A DNA stretch of 64,000 nt from Evtepia gabavorous (GCF_003425665.1 NZ_QQRQ01000001.1:248001-312000); one strand, 5' to 3'; shown: positions 55,045 through 63,669, counted from the stretch's first letter. Notes: generated by a model from the sequence alone, not told the origin. Numbers and translations are program-made.

Positions 55045-55254
55045 ATGTTGTTTGTAAAAAAAATCGAGCCCAGTTGTTCCTACTGCCAACGGGGAAAAGC
55101 CGTTACACCTGATACCGTCCTCTGCAAGAAAAAGGGCGTGATCCCTCTGGCAGGAGCCTGTTCTGCGTTTCGATATGACCCGCTGAAACGGGTGCCGCCC
55201 CGGCCGGTCACACCGGATTTTTGCCATCTGGATGGGAAGGACTTTACCTTATAA
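55045..55254 (+). CDS. Small Cys-rich protein
   Basis: A 69-residue basic protein: MLFVKKIEPSCSYCQRGK, VLCKKKGVIPLAGACSAFRYDPLKRVPP. The C-x2-C with later single Cys residues suggests a metal-binding knuckle. GGGAGGG precedes the ATG. Probably cotranscribed with the YlbJ-like gene. Function unknown; similar small proteins occur in related gut clostridia, from memory. Confidence 0.7.
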   Translation: MLFVKKIEPSCSYCQRGKAVTPDTVLCKKKGVIPLAGACSAFRYDPLKRVPPRPVTPDFCHLDGKDFTL

Positions 55255-55313
55255 GAGGGCGACGACCTTTTGCTATGAAACAAACCATGACAGCTTGCTG
55301 CCAGTACTGTAAT

Positions 55314-55358
55314 GCATAAAAATAAGGCATGGCCTATTGGCATGCCTTATTTTTATGC
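55314..55358. terminator. Bidirectional terminator
   Basis: A perfect 18-pair stem (55314-55331 with 55341-55358) with A/T-rich outer half, between convergent genes. The short gap 55255-55313 holds nothing else. Confidence 0.9.
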
Positions 55359-55375
55359 GAAAAACAGGAAGCACT

Positions 55376-55867
55376 TTATGCCGGTGGGTTGCAAACGGAA
55401 CAAGCCGTATAGCCTTGCCCCTTGGCCTGCGAAAGCGTCCGCGCGTGGCAGCTCTCCCGGAGATACCGGCAGCCATATCGATGGTATTTGGACCCAGTAT
55501 CTGTCACATATACTGTGGCGGTCTGCGTCCCCTGACTGGTGGTTGTGCTGTTCCCGCTGGAAGATGCTGCTGTGCTGGTTTTGGATTGGGGCTTGCTTTC
55601 CTCCTTTGCTTTGTCCGCTTTGGCTTTTTGTGCGGCCTCCTTTAGCCCGTCCTCCCGACCTTTTTGATAGCCTGCTTGGTAGCCTTCTTCGTGCCCAGCG
55701 TCATATTGTGCGGAAAGTGCCGAGGCAGAATCCCTTTCCGCGCTTTCTTTCCCCTGCTGGTACCCTTCCTCCCGAATGGTCGCCAGTTCCTCTTCGTTTA
55801 CAATTTGGCAGGCGGACAGGCTGAAGATCAGAACAAGAGTGGCGAGAAAGATTGAGACAATACGCAT
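55376..55867 (-). CDS. Lipoprotein with coiled region and C-terminal Cys/His motif
   Basis: A 163-residue lipoprotein (lipobox LSACQ, Cys20). Residues about 25-90 form a Lys/Glu/Ala-rich coiled stretch with GYQQG, GHEEGYQAGYQKGREDG repeats; a Ser/Thr linker follows; the last 45 residues (VTDTGSKYHRYGCRYL, SQAKGQGYTACSVCNPP) form a small domain with one His and three conserved Cys seen at the ends of some exported nucleases and competence-related proteins, probably Zn-binding. AAGGAGGTGATT is a near-perfect ribosome site. Function unknown. Confidence 0.75.
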   Translation of the reverse strand: MRIVSIFLATLVLIFSLSACQIVNEEELATIREEGYQQGKESAERDSASALSAQYDAGHEEGYQAGYQKGREDGLKEAAQKAKADKAKEESKPQSKTSTAASSSGNSTTTSQGTQTATVYVTDTGSKYHRYGCRYLRESCHARTLSQAKGQGYTACSVCNPPA

Positions 55868-55971
55868 AGAATCACCTCCTTTTTAGTTATGTTAGCATAT
55901 ATTTGTCGAAAGATAAATATAAAAACAAAAAGAGGTTTTAATATGCGACATATTATATTAACTAATAAGTT

Positions 55972-56007
55972 GAAAGGGCCCTTGGGAAGACTCCCAAGGG
56001 CCCTTTC
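55972..56007. repeat. Inverted repeat / hairpin downstream of mazF
   Basis: A perfect 16-pair stem around AGAC. No U-run on either side; it may still stop or protect transcript ends between mazF and the lipoprotein promoter. Confidence 0.6.
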
Positions 56008-56140
56008 CTATCATCCCCTAAATATCCTGACACGAAGACATTCAAGGGATGATACAGTAAGTACAAGTTTTTTGTACAAACGGTCTTGCGTGACGGGCGT
56101 TCCCGGCAAACATTGTGCCGGGATGCCCGTAACCACTTGT
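56008..56140 (-). other. Structured 3' region after mazF
   Basis: Contains a GC-rich hairpin (GGGCGTTCCCGGC near 56093-56105 with GCCGGGATGCCC near 56115-56126) and an ATCATCCC/GGGATGAT repeat further on. No gene. It probably ends the nnrD-lipoprotein-alr-mazF transcript. Confidence 0.5.
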
Positions 56141-56506
56141 TTAGACGAGAGTATCTGGATGCAGTCCAAAGCTCACAGCGATGGCAGCGTCTACCCGGTG
56201 CATCATGGGGCCGTCTACCCGGCCCATGTGTTCCCGCAGGCGTTTTTTGTCCAGGGTCCGAATCTGTTCCAACAGGATCACGGAGTCCTTCGGCAAACCG
56301 AACTGCCGGGCCGCCAATTCAATGTGCGTGGGCAGCTTTGCCTTCCCGGTTTGGGAGGTGATGGCTGCCGCGATGACAGTCGGGCTGTGGCGGTTGCCGG
56401 TGTCATTCTGCACGATGAGCACCGGACGAACGCCCCCTTGTTCACTGCCCACCACTGGGCTCAGGTCAGCATAAAAGATATCTCCACGCTTTACGCTATT
56501 ATCCAC
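56141..56506 (-). CDS. mazF: MazF/PemK-family endoribonuclease toxin (EndoA type)
   Basis: A 121-residue toxin of the EndoA type that cleaves mRNA at short sequences: [28 protein letters not shown] (in pieces), active-site R27 and T50, [31 protein letters not shown] (in pieces). It is nearly co-linear with Bacillus NdoA. The start is GTG, 12 bases after GGAGTG, a weak setting. It lies after alr, as in other Firmicutes, but no mazE lies between them; instead there is a ten-codon frame and an inverted repeat. Confidence 0.93.
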   Translation of the reverse strand: MDNSVKRGDIFYADLSPVVGSEQGGVRPVLIVQNDTGNRHSPTVIAAAITSQTGKAKLPTHIELAARQFGLPKDSVILLEQIRTLDKKRLREHMGRVDGPMMHRVDAAIAVSFGLHPDTLV

Positions 56507-56538
56507 AAAAGCTCACACTCCGCCGGAAGTAGAATCCT

Positions 56539-56570
56539 GCGTTACATGGATATCTTATCCTATGTAACGC
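56539..56570. repeat. Large inverted repeat upstream of mazF
   Basis: GCGTTACAT (56539-56547) and ATGTAACGC (56562-56570) flank an inner GGATA/TATCC, giving a 14-pair hairpin with one bulged base. It is 32 bases before the mazF start. It could be an operator for a DNA-binding partner or an RNA hairpin controlling mazF translation. Confidence 0.6.
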
Positions 56571-56626
56571 GGTTACTATGATTCTCCCACGGACAGGCGG
56601 CCTTTATACCCCAAGGGGGAAAAAAG

Positions 56627-56659
56627 TCACCGCCTCTGGCCAGAACGGAGTAGATCCAT
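56627..56659 (-). CDS. Ten-codon ORF with strong ribosome site between alr and mazF
   Basis: ATG follows AAGGAG by seven bases, a much better site than that of mazF, and opens MDLLRSGQRR-stop. It stands where mazE is normally found. It does not resemble MazE. It could be a leader peptide or a remnant; expression is unproven. Confidence 0.35.
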   Translation of the reverse strand: MDLLRSGQRR

Positions 56660-56720
56660 GCTCCGTCTCCTTCCCTTGCTCTATCCTATGCAGACGGTTC
56701 TTTTTCGGGAACCGTGTCGG

Positions 56721-57857
56721 TTACAGATAGATGCGGGGAATTCGTTTGGTAAGAACGCAAAGCAGCTCATAAGAAATGGTGTTCATGATTTCGGCGCCGG
56801 CCTCCACAGGTTGGCTTCCTGTCTGATCACTGCCGTAGAGGATGGCCACGTCTCCTTCTTTGACATCGGGCAGGTCCGTAACATCCACCATACACATATC
56901 CATGCAGATTCTGCCCGTCACAGGGACGTTTTTTCCATGGAGAAGTACAGTAATCCGGTTGGAAAAGCCCCGGCAATATCCATCCCCATAGCCGATGGGA
57001 ATCACTGCCAAGCGGGAGTCCCGCTGGAGTGTGTGGGTGCGCCCATAGCTCACCGGGGTTCCGGCAGGGACTGTCCGAACGGTGGCGACACGGCTTTTCA
57101 GTTCCAGTACGGGGACCAGGTCGCAAAGACCGGGGTCCATTGTACGGTCTGGAAAATGGCCATAGAGGACAATGCCCGGGCGGACCATATCCAGATATGT
57201 GGCCGGATACAGGAGCGTAGCCGCGCTGTTGGCACAGTGACGGATGGCAAATTCATAGCCCAGTTCCTTCACCTTTTGTATGATATCCAGGAACCGGTTA
57301 AACTGCATCATGGTGTATTCCTCACTGCCGTCGGAATCGGAGAAATGGGTAAAGATTCCCTCGGCATGAAGACCAGGAAGTCTGACCGCTTCCGTAATCT
57401 CCTGGGCAGACTGTGTCATGTGGGCCTCGTCACACAAAAAGCCCAACCGGGTCATGCCGGTGTCACATTGGATATGGACTGTAATGGTTCCTCCCGCGCT
57501 CTGGGCTTCGGCAGAAAGGGCTTTGGCATAGGACAGGTCGTAGCAGGCCTGGGTGATGTTATACTGCATGAGTTCTTTCCCATAGAAGGAAGGGGTACAT
57601 CCCAGGATCAGGATCGGCGCTTGGATTCCCGCCTCCCGAAGTTCAATCGCCTCGTCCAAGCAGGCGACCCCCAAATAGTCCGCCCCCAACTCTTCCAGCT
57701 TCTTTGCCACAGGGACAGCGCCATGGCCATAGGCATCTGCCTTAACCAGCCCCATAAACTTGGTTCCATAAGGAGTCAACTGACGCAGCGCGTGGTAGTT
57801 GTGGGCCAATTTTTCCATGGATACCTCAGCCCAAGTCCGTTTCTTTTGTGATTCCAT
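56721..57857 (-). CDS. alr: Alanine racemase
   Basis: A 378-residue PLP enzyme making D-alanine for peptidoglycan. PLP-binding K39 in LVKADAYGHGA, N-terminal barrel with QCDTGMTRLGF and ANSAATLLYP, and the C-terminal domain with catalytic Tyr in VSYGRTHT, and GRICMDMCMVDVT. GAAAGGA precedes the ATG. It lies between a lipoprotein gene and mazF, the order known from Bacillus ydcC-alr-mazEF. Confidence 0.96.
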   Translation of the reverse strand: MESQKKRTWAEVSMEKLAHNYHALRQLTPYGTKFMGLVKADAYGHGAVPVAKKLEELGADYLGVACLDEAIELREAGIQAPILILGCTPSFYGKELMQYNITQACYDLSYAKALSAEAQSAGGTITVHIQCDTGMTRLGFLCDEAHMTQSAQEITEAVRLPGLHAEGIFTHFSDSDGSEEYTMMQFNRFLDIIQKVKELGYEFAIRHCANSAATLLYPATYLDMVRPGIVLYGHFPDRTMDPGLCDLVPVLELKSRVATVRTVPAGTPVSYGRTHTLQRDSRLAVIPIGYGDGYCRGFSNRITVLLHGKNVPVTGRICMDMCMVDVTDLPDVKEGDVAILYGSDQTGSQPVEAGAEIMNTISYELLCVLTKRIPRIYL

Positions 57858-57866
57858 TGTACCACA

Positions 57867-58484
57867 CTATCCTTTCTCTGTTGTGGATTTTGTTACTATA
57901 AAGGCAGAAAACTCACATCGAACCACTGTGGTTCCATCGCTGCGGAGTTCTCCCCGTAGAAGGGTTTTCTGTGCTTTATCAAACCATAACACGGTCTCCA
58001 GCCCCTCTCCTGCGGGCTTTTCTGGCTCTCGGCAGCAGAGGCGGAGGGTCTCGGTCTCTCCCAACATCTCGCTTCCTGTCTCCGCGATATAACCAGATTG
58101 CATGGCGGCGATGAACGCTGGCAAAGCGTCCAAGGGAGATAGTCCATCTGCGTTGAGGGGACCGGTTTCCAGCTGCACGCCGTCAAACTTCAGGAAGGTC
58201 TGGCCATTTTCCACCGTTGCTGTGATGCCGGCAACCTCCTCCGGTGCGGTGATGACCAAGGTCATGCCGTCTTTCTGGGTGCTGGAAAACGAGACGGTAT
58301 ATTCATATACTCGCTGGCCATAGTCCGCCGTCACATCCATGGTACCGGAACAGCCGTCCATCGCCAAGAAATCGGACCGCAGCTGAAGGGCCAGATCATT
58401 TTCTGACTCAGTTTTGCTGCATCCTCCCAAGAGTGCGGCCAAAAGCAGACAAACAATGGGTGCGCAAAACAATTTCATGCGCAA
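57867..58484 (-). CDS. YdcC/LolA-like lipoprotein
   Basis: A 205-residue lipoprotein (LLLAALLGGCSKTE, lipobox Cys at about 22) with a beta-rich domain: GCSGTMDVTADYGQRVYEYTV, MTLVITAPEEVAGITATVENG, TVLWFDKAQKTLLRGEL. This fits the LolA-like sorting-protein fold of YdcC, the gene that precedes alr in Bacillus. TTG is chosen as start because AAGGAGG is eight bases before it; the ATG two codons later is too far. Role unproven. Confidence 0.8.
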   Translation of the reverse strand: MRMKLFCAPIVCLLLAALLGGCSKTESENDLALQLRSDFLAMDGCSGTMDVTADYGQRVYEYTVSFSSTQKDGMTLVITAPEEVAGITATVENGQTFLKFDGVQLETGPLNADGLSPLDALPAFIAAMQSGYIAETGSEMLGETETLRLCCREPEKPAGEGLETVLWFDKAQKTLLRGELRSDGTTVVRCEFSAFIVTKSTTEKG

Positions 58485-58505
58485 AGGAAGTTCCTCCTTG
58501 TGGTT

Positions 58506-59357
58506 TTAGTCCACCGGGAACGACATGGCCCCCTGGATAGCGGCCGGGATGTTCTGGAGAAGGTCACTTGGGGTCATTCCATACTCTCCAAAGGAGGCTG
58601 CTGCCAGATCCCCTGCCGCGCCATGGAGCCAAACCGCTGACGGGACTGCCTTTTTGGGCGGGATTCCCTGCCCCAGCAGGGAGAGAATCATTCCCGCCAA
58701 CACATCTCCGCTGCCGCCTTTGGCCATACCGGGGTTTCCTGTGGTATTTTCAAAGGTCTCCCCATCGGGAAAGGCGGTGATGGTTCGGTGCCCCTTCAGC
58801 ACCAACACGCAGCCGTGCTGACGGGCAAACGCCAAAGCAGCGGCCTCACGATCAGGGCCAATGGCCTTCCCCTGCCTCAGCCGGAGAAATTCCCCATCGT
58901 GAGGGGTCAGGACCGTCAGACGGCCACGCCTGGTGTCCAGAACATCTATATGTTCTGCCACCGCGTTTATACCATCGGCATCCAAAACCAGCGGGGTCTG
59001 AAGCCGCTCCACCAAATGACAGGTGCGCACATCCGTCTTTCGGCTTCTGCCCAAGCCCGGTCCAATGAGAACCCCGTTGCATTGGTTCATATTTTCCAGA
59101 AGAATCTCAAATCGCGCCACAGGAGCCGGCATAGCCTCCTGGCATTTCACTGCCAACACGGGCCAGATCTCTGGAGGAACCGACAGAGATACCAGACCAG
59201 AGCCTGTGCGAACTGCGGCGGCGGCGGTGAGCGCAGCCGCGCCGGTCAGCCCCACGCTGCCTGCCAAAATATGCACCTTTCCAAAGGTTCCCTTGTGTCC
59301 GTCCCGTTTCCGCACGGGCAGGCAGTGATGGACAAATTCTCGTGTTACCTGGACCAT
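58506..59357 (-). CDS. nnrD: ADP-dependent NAD(P)H-hydrate dehydratase
   Basis: A 283-residue YjeF-C-terminal enzyme that repairs hydrated NAD(P)H: KGTFGKVHILAGSVGLTGAA, VLIGPGLGRS, LTPHDGEFLRL and the catalytic GMAKGGSGDVLAGM (Asp). The separate NnrE epimerase domain is not fused and not in the window. GGAGGG seven bases upstream selects the ATG at 59357 over an upstream TTG. First gene of nnrD-lipoprotein-alr-mazF. Confidence 0.93.
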   Translation of the reverse strand: MVQVTREFVHHCLPVRKRDGHKGTFGKVHILAGSVGLTGAAALTAAAAVRTGSGLVSLSVPPEIWPVLAVKCQEAMPAPVARFEILLENMNQCNGVLIGPGLGRSRKTDVRTCHLVERLQTPLVLDADGINAVAEHIDVLDTRRGRLTVLTPHDGEFLRLRQGKAIGPDREAAALAFARQHGCVLVLKGHRTITAFPDGETFENTTGNPGMAKGGSGDVLAGMILSLLGQGIPPKKAVPSAVWLHGAAGDLAAASFGEYGMTPSDLLQNIPAAIQGAMSFPVD

Positions 59358-59407
59358 GGCGGTGCCCTCCCCGACCAAAAATCATTTTTTATGCAATTCT
59401 GCCCCCT

Positions 59408-59454
59408 ATTATAGGATTTTCCTCCTTGCATTTCAACCTTTTTTATGGTAAACT
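59408..59454. promoter_or_regulatory. Back-to-back promoters for nnrD (minus) and pheST (plus)
   Basis: Minus: TTGAAA (59436-59431), 17-base spacer, TATAAT (59413-59408). Plus: TTGCAT (59426-59431), 17-base spacer, TAAACT (59449-59454). The two -35 boxes share one base, so the promoters may compete for polymerase. Confidence 0.72.
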
Positions 59455-59460
59455 TGCGTC

Positions 59461-59712
59461 ACTGTGAAAGACAAGGAAGGGGAAAATAGCAGACCCACTG
59501 CCATCAGAGAGGAACGGTCATCGGCTGAAAGCCGTTCCGGGAAACGGCTGCTTGGTTCGCCCTGGAGTTTCGGCGGGGAAATACGCCGGCGGTTGGTCCA
59601 CCGTTATCAGACAATGAAGTGCGTATGGGTTTCTGTACGAATGTTCGGGTGGTACCGCGGAAGAATGTTGCCTTTCGTCCCGTTTTTACGGGAGGAAGGG
59701 CTTTTTTATTTG
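59461..59712 (+). promoter_or_regulatory. T-box leader of pheST
   Basis: The leader carries a Stem I region with AGAGAGG-like sequence at about 59500, the T-box GGGTGGTACCGCGG at 59648-59660, and a terminator: CCTTTCGTCCCGT pairing with ACGGGAGGAAGG (59671-59700) followed by T6. TGGT in the T-box matches the ACCA end of an uncharged tRNA. Uncharged tRNA-Phe would favour the antiterminator and pheST expression. The specifier codon was not located with certainty; a TTC lies in the Stem I region. Confidence 0.9.
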
Positions 59713-59724
59713 GGAGGAAGCAGA

Positions 59725-60750
59725 ATGAAGGAACAACTGGAAAAGATCAAACAAGAGGCTTTGGCCGCCTTGGCCGTCACCAAGGAATCGGTGGATTTGG
59801 AGGCACTTCGGGTCAAATACCTGGGCAAAAAGGGAGAACTCACCGCTGTGCTCAAGCAGATGGGAAAGCTCAGCGCGGAAGAGCGCCCTGTCATTGGTCA
59901 GCTGGCCAATGAAGTGCGGGAAAGACTGACCGCGGAGATTGACGCCCAGAAAAAAAAGATTGAGGAAATTAAGCTGGAGGCCCGCCTGGAAGCAGAGGCG
60001 GTGGATGTAACCATCCCTGGTCAACGGACCAAGCTGGGACATCAGCACCCCATGTATATTGCCCTGGACGAAATCAAGGACATTTTTGTAGGGATGGGCT
60101 TTACCATTCTGGATGGCCCGGAAGTGGAATTGGCATACTACAATTTTGACCGTCTGAACGCAGAGGAGGGCCATCCTTCCCGAGACTGGTCGGATACCTT
60201 CTATTTCGATCAGGACAGTCGGGTGATGCTCCGCAGCCAGACCTCTCCCATGCAGGTCCATGCCATGGAGACCAAGCCTCTCCCCATCCGCATCTTGGCC
60301 CCTGGCCGGGTATACCGGAAGGATGAGGTAGATGCCACCCATTCCCCTATGTTCCACCAGGTGGAGGGCATGGTGATTGATAAGAACATTACCATGGCGG
60401 ACCTGAAGGGAACCTTGAACGCTGTGATGGAGCAGCTCTATGGAGCAGGCACCAAAACCCGGTTCCGTCCCCACCACTTCCCCTTTACAGAGCCTTCCTG
60501 TGAGATGGATGTCCAGTGCCATAAATGCGGCGGTGTAGGCTGTCCCACCTGCAAGGGAGAGGGCTGGATTGAGGTACTGGGTGCCGGGATGATCCACCCC
60601 AAGGTCTTGGAGATGTCCGGCATTGATCCCGAAGTCTATTCAGGCTGGGCATTCGGCATGGGGCTGGAGCGCATGGCAATGCGCCGGTTTAAGATTGCTG
60701 ACCTGCGCTTGATTTTTGAAAACGACGTCCGCTTCCTGGAGCAGTTTTAA
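59725..60750 (+). CDS. pheS: Phenylalanine--tRNA ligase alpha subunit
   Basis: A 341-residue subunit: N-terminal coiled coil (MKEQLEKIKQEALAALAVT onward), catalytic class II core with motif 1 HPMYIALDEIKDIFVGMGF, motif 2 FRPHHFPFTEPSCEMDVQC (in pieces) and motif 3 GMGLERMAM. A CxxC pair (CHKCGGVGCPTCKG) sits in the insertion after motif 2. The ATG at 59725 follows GGGAGGAAG; the frame is open upstream into the T-box, but that extension is leader RNA. Forms the heterotetramer with PheT. Confidence 0.97.
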   Translation: MKEQLEKIKQEALAALAVTKESVDLEALRVKYLGKKGELTAVLKQMGKLSAEERPVIGQLANEVRERLTAEIDAQKKKIEEIKLEARLEAEAVDVTIPGQRTKLGHQHPMYIALDEIKDIFVGMGFTILDGPEVELAYYNFDRLNAEEGHPSRDWSDTFYFDQDSRVMLRSQTSPMQVHAMETKPLPIRILAPGRVYRKDEVDATHSPMFHQVEGMVIDKNITMADLKGTLNAVMEQLYGAGTKTRFRPHHFPFTEPSCEMDVQCHKCGGVGCPTCKGEGWIEVLGAGMIHPKVLEMSGIDPEVYSGWAFGMGLERMAMRRFKIADLRLIFENDVRFLEQF

Positions 60751-60767
60751 GAAAGGAGAGTGCTACG

Positions 60768-63167
60768 ATGTTACTGTCAAGAAAATGGCTGAATGAGTTT
60801 GTCCCCGTGGAGGCCAAAGACCGGGCTTTTGCCGAGGATATGACCCTCTCCGGCTCCAAGGTGGAGGTTACAGAGGTAGAAGGGGAAGAAATTTCCAACG
60901 TGGTGGTTGGCCGCGTGGTGGAGATCAAGCGCCATGAAAACTCCGATCACATGTGGATTTGTCAGGTGGATGTGGGAGAAGGCACTCCCCTTCAAATTGT
61001 CACAGGGGCACAGAACGTTTCCCAGGGGGACTTGGTCCCGGTGGCCAAAGATAACAGCACCCTGCCCGGGGGAATCCATATAAAAAAGGGAACACTCCGG
61101 GGAGTGGAGTCCAATGGCATGCTCTGCTCCTATAAGGAACTGGGCATGACGGACAACGACTGGCCGTACAGTGTGGTAGACGGGATTTTTCTATTGGAAT
61201 CGGACCCCGACCTAAAGGCCAAGGGATTGAAGCCAGGCGATGATATCCGCACTGCCATTGGGCTGGACGACCACGTGGTGGAGTTTGAAATCACTCCCAA
61301 CCGGCCGGATTGTCTGTCCGTGATTGGGCTTGCCAGGGAGGCCGCGGTGACCTATGGCAAGGCGCTGACCCTGCACGACCCTGTGGTGAACGGCGGCGGA
61401 CCGGGCAATCTTTCTGATCTGTTGGATGTGGAAATTCCTGCCACAGATCTCTGTCCCCGGTATACCGCACGAATGGTCCGCAATGTTAAGATTGGGCCTT
61501 CCCCTAAGTGGATGCGGGATCGCCTCCGGGCCTCCGGAGTGCGGCCCATCAACAACATTGTAGACATCACCAACTACGTCATGCTGGAGTATGGCCAGCC
61601 CATGCATGCCTTTGACTATCGTTATGTCAAAGGAGGAAAAATCATTGTCCGACGGGCGGAAGAGGGCGAGACCCTCACCACCCTGGATGGCAATGTACGC
61701 AACCTAAATTCCTCTATGTTGGTCATCGCCGACGAACACCGGGCGGTGGGACTGGCCGGGATCATGGGTGGTGAGAACAGTGAAATTGTAGAGGACACGG
61801 TAGACGTGGTCTTTGAATCTGCCAATTTCAATGGAACCTCCATCCGCCGGACCGCGCTGGCCCTGGGCATGCGGACGGAGGCCTCGGCAAAATTTGAGAA
61901 GGGATTGGATATCCTCAATACCCTTCCCGCAGTCAACCGGGCCTGTGAGCTTGTGGAACGTCTGGGCGCAGGCGAGGTTTTGGACGGGGTCATTGATCTT
62001 CTCAACTATGTTCCCCAGCCTAAGCAGCTGCTTCTTCGTCCAGAAAAAATCAATGCTCTGCTGGGGACAGAGATCGACACGCCGGAAATGATTCGGATTC
62101 TCACTGCCTTGGGCTTTGGCGCGGAGGGAGAGACCATCACCGTTCCGTCTTGGCGTGGAGACGTGGAGCATTATTCCGATCTGGCGGAGGAAGTGGCACG
62201 GTTTTATGGCTACAATCAGATTCCCACTACCTCTATGCGCGGTGTCACAACCCAGGGCGGATACAGCCCGGAGCAGCTGCTGGAGCGGACGTTGGGCGGC
62301 GTCTGCCGGGGAATGGGGTATGATGAAATCATCACCTATTCTTTCATTAGCCCCACTTATTATGATAAGATTCGCCTCCCCGAAAACGATCCCTTACGCA
62401 AGTCCATGAAAATTATGAATCCCCTGGGAGAGGACACCTCCATTATGCGGACCACAGTTCTGCCCTCCATGTTGGAAATTCTCACCCGGAACTACAATTA
62501 CCGCAATAAATCTGCCCATCTTTATGAACTGGGACGCACCTATTTTGAGCGGGAGGATGGGATGGCCGACGAACCCAAAATGCTCTCTCTGGGGATCTAT
62601 GGCCCGGAAGAAACCTTCTTCACCTTAAAAGGTGCGGTGGAAACCATCCTGGCCAGTATCCGGGCGGAAGAGGTTACCTATGAGGCTGAGCACAGCCACC
62701 CGTCCTATCACCCAGGCCGCTGTGCCAAGGTCTATGTAAAGGGACAGGAAGTGGGAATTCTGGGACAGATCCATCCGTTGGTGGCCGCCAACTATGGTGT
62801 GGACACAGAACTGTACTATGGGGAATTGAAGTTCGACGCTCTGTTTGCCAGCCGGGGCTCTGACCCGGAGTACACGCCTCTGCCTAAGTTCCCCGCAGTC
62901 ACGCGAGACATTGCTGTCCTTGTGGATGTGGGAGCCACAGTGGGTGCGCTGGAGGCCTGCATCCGCACCGCAGCGAAGGGTCTTTTGAAAGATGTTACCC
63001 TCTTCGATATCTATCAGGGGAGTAACCTGCCGACAGGGAAGAAATCCGTGGCCTTTAATTTGATCCTGCGGGCTGACGACCGAAGCCTGACCGCGCAGGA
63101 GGCGGACGATGAGGTAAAACTTGTTCTGGAAAGCCTGGAAAAAGCCTTTGGCGCTACCTTACGGTGA
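60768..63167 (+). CDS. pheT: Phenylalanine--tRNA ligase beta subunit
   Basis: A 799-residue subunit: N-terminal tRNA-binding OB fold (HENSDHMWICQVDVG, about 50-64), B3/4 editing domain, B5 (TVPSWRGDVEHYSDLAEEVARFYGY in pieces), catalytic-like core and C-terminal FDX anticodon-binding domain (PLPKFPAVTRDIAVLVD). AAAGGAGAG precedes the ATG, 17 bases after pheS. Full length; edits mischarged Tyr-tRNA and binds tRNA-Phe. Confidence 0.97.
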   Translation: MLLSRKWLNEFVPVEAKDRAFAEDMTLSGSKVEVTEVEGEEISNVVVGRVVEIKRHENSDHMWICQVDVGEGTPLQIVTGAQNVSQGDLVPVAKDNSTLPGGIHIKKGTLRGVESNGMLCSYKELGMTDNDWPYSVVDGIFLLESDPDLKAKGLKPGDDIRTAIGLDDHVVEFEITPNRPDCLSVIGLAREAAVTYGKALTLHDPVVNGGGPGNLSDLLDVEIPATDLCPRYTARMVRNVKIGPSPKWMRDRLRASGVRPINNIVDITNYVMLEYGQPMHAFDYRYVKGGKIIVRRAEEGETLTTLDGNVRNLNSSMLVIADEHRAVGLAGIMGGENSEIVEDTVDVVFESANFNGTSIRRTALALGMRTEASAKFEKGLDILNTLPAVNRACELVERLGAGEVLDGVIDLLNYVPQPKQLLLRPEKINALLGTEIDTPEMIRILTALGFGAEGETITVPSWRGDVEHYSDLAEEVARFYGYNQIPTTSMRGVTTQGGYSPEQLLERTLGGVCRGMGYDEIITYSFISPTYYDKIRLPENDPLRKSMKIMNPLGEDTSIMRTTVLPSMLEILTRNYNYRNKSAHLYELGRTYFEREDGMADEPKMLSLGIYGPEETFFTLKGAVETILASIRAEEVTYEAEHSHPSYHPGRCAKVYVKGQEVGILGQIHPLVAANYGVDTELYYGELKFDALFASRGSDPEYTPLPKFPAVTRDIAVLVDVGATVGALEACIRTAAKGLLKDVTLFDIYQGSNLPTGKKSVAFNLILRADDRSLTAQEADDEVKLVLESLEKAFGATLR

Positions 63168-63267
63168 AAAAATTTCCTGTTTTTAACTTTTTTCCCCTTT
63201 ACTTTCTCCCGTTTGAGGAGTATGATGTATTTGATAAATTATGATTCTCGTGATTGGGGGGATACCA

Positions 63268-63516
63268 ATGGATTCTGAATTTACCCGAAAATTTCAGGTG
63301 GTCCAAGACCGCAACGAAGAGATGAGAGCAACGCTCATGGCTGTCTACGACGCTTTGAAGGAGAAGGGATATAATCCGATCAATCAGATTGTCGGATATA
63401 TTTTGTCGGAGGATCCCACCTATATCACGAACTATAATAACGCCCGCACGTTGATTCGAAAGCTGGATCGGGATGAACTGCTGCAGGAGTTGGTTCGTCA
63501 ATATTTGACCAGCTAA
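63268..63516 (+). CDS. IreB-family regulatory protein (UPF0297)
   Basis: An 82-residue protein: [12 protein letters not shown], then the family core [28 protein letters not shown] and [14 protein letters not shown] (in pieces). IreB is a small phosphoprotein substrate of the Ser/Thr kinase IreK that restrains cephalosporin resistance in Enterococcus. GGGGG precedes the ATG at 63268. The usual ruvX and DUF1292 neighbours are not next to it here. Confidence 0.92.
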   Translation: MDSEFTRKFQVVQDRNEEMRATLMAVYDALKEKGYNPINQIVGYILSEDPTYITNYNNARTLIRKLDRDELLQELVRQYLTS

Positions 63517-63533
63517 CCCGTGTGATAGGAGAG

Positions 63534-63573
63534 AACGTCCCCTGTTGTCTTAAGGCAACAGGGGACGTTTTTG
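63534..63573 (+). terminator. Terminator after the IreB gene
   Basis: AACGTCCCCTGTTG (63534-63547) pairs with CAACAGGGGACGTT (63556-63569), followed by T5. Confidence 0.9.
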
Positions 63574-63669
63574 TTGGAGATGTCGTAGAAAAAGAAGATA
63601 TTTTACAAGCCGCCTGCTCAGCCTTTGTGTTACAATAAGGACACAGGCATCTAAGGAGGGGCTTTTTCT

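Noticed and set aside
55889-56581. 230-codon open frame antisense to mazF
   Set aside because: Covers two hairpins and the mazF gene on the other strand; no ribosome site or family similarity.
56507-56720. Overlooked mazE between alr and mazF
   Set aside because: All frames on the minus strand are closed within a few codons; the longest with a ribosome site is ten codons and unlike MazE.
56658-57851. 397-codon open frame antisense to alr
   Set aside because: Mirrors the alr codon pattern; alr on the minus strand has all catalytic motifs.
59464-59724. In-frame N-terminal extension of pheS
   Set aside because: This region is the T-box leader with its terminator; PheS homology starts at the ATG at 59725 behind a ribosome site.
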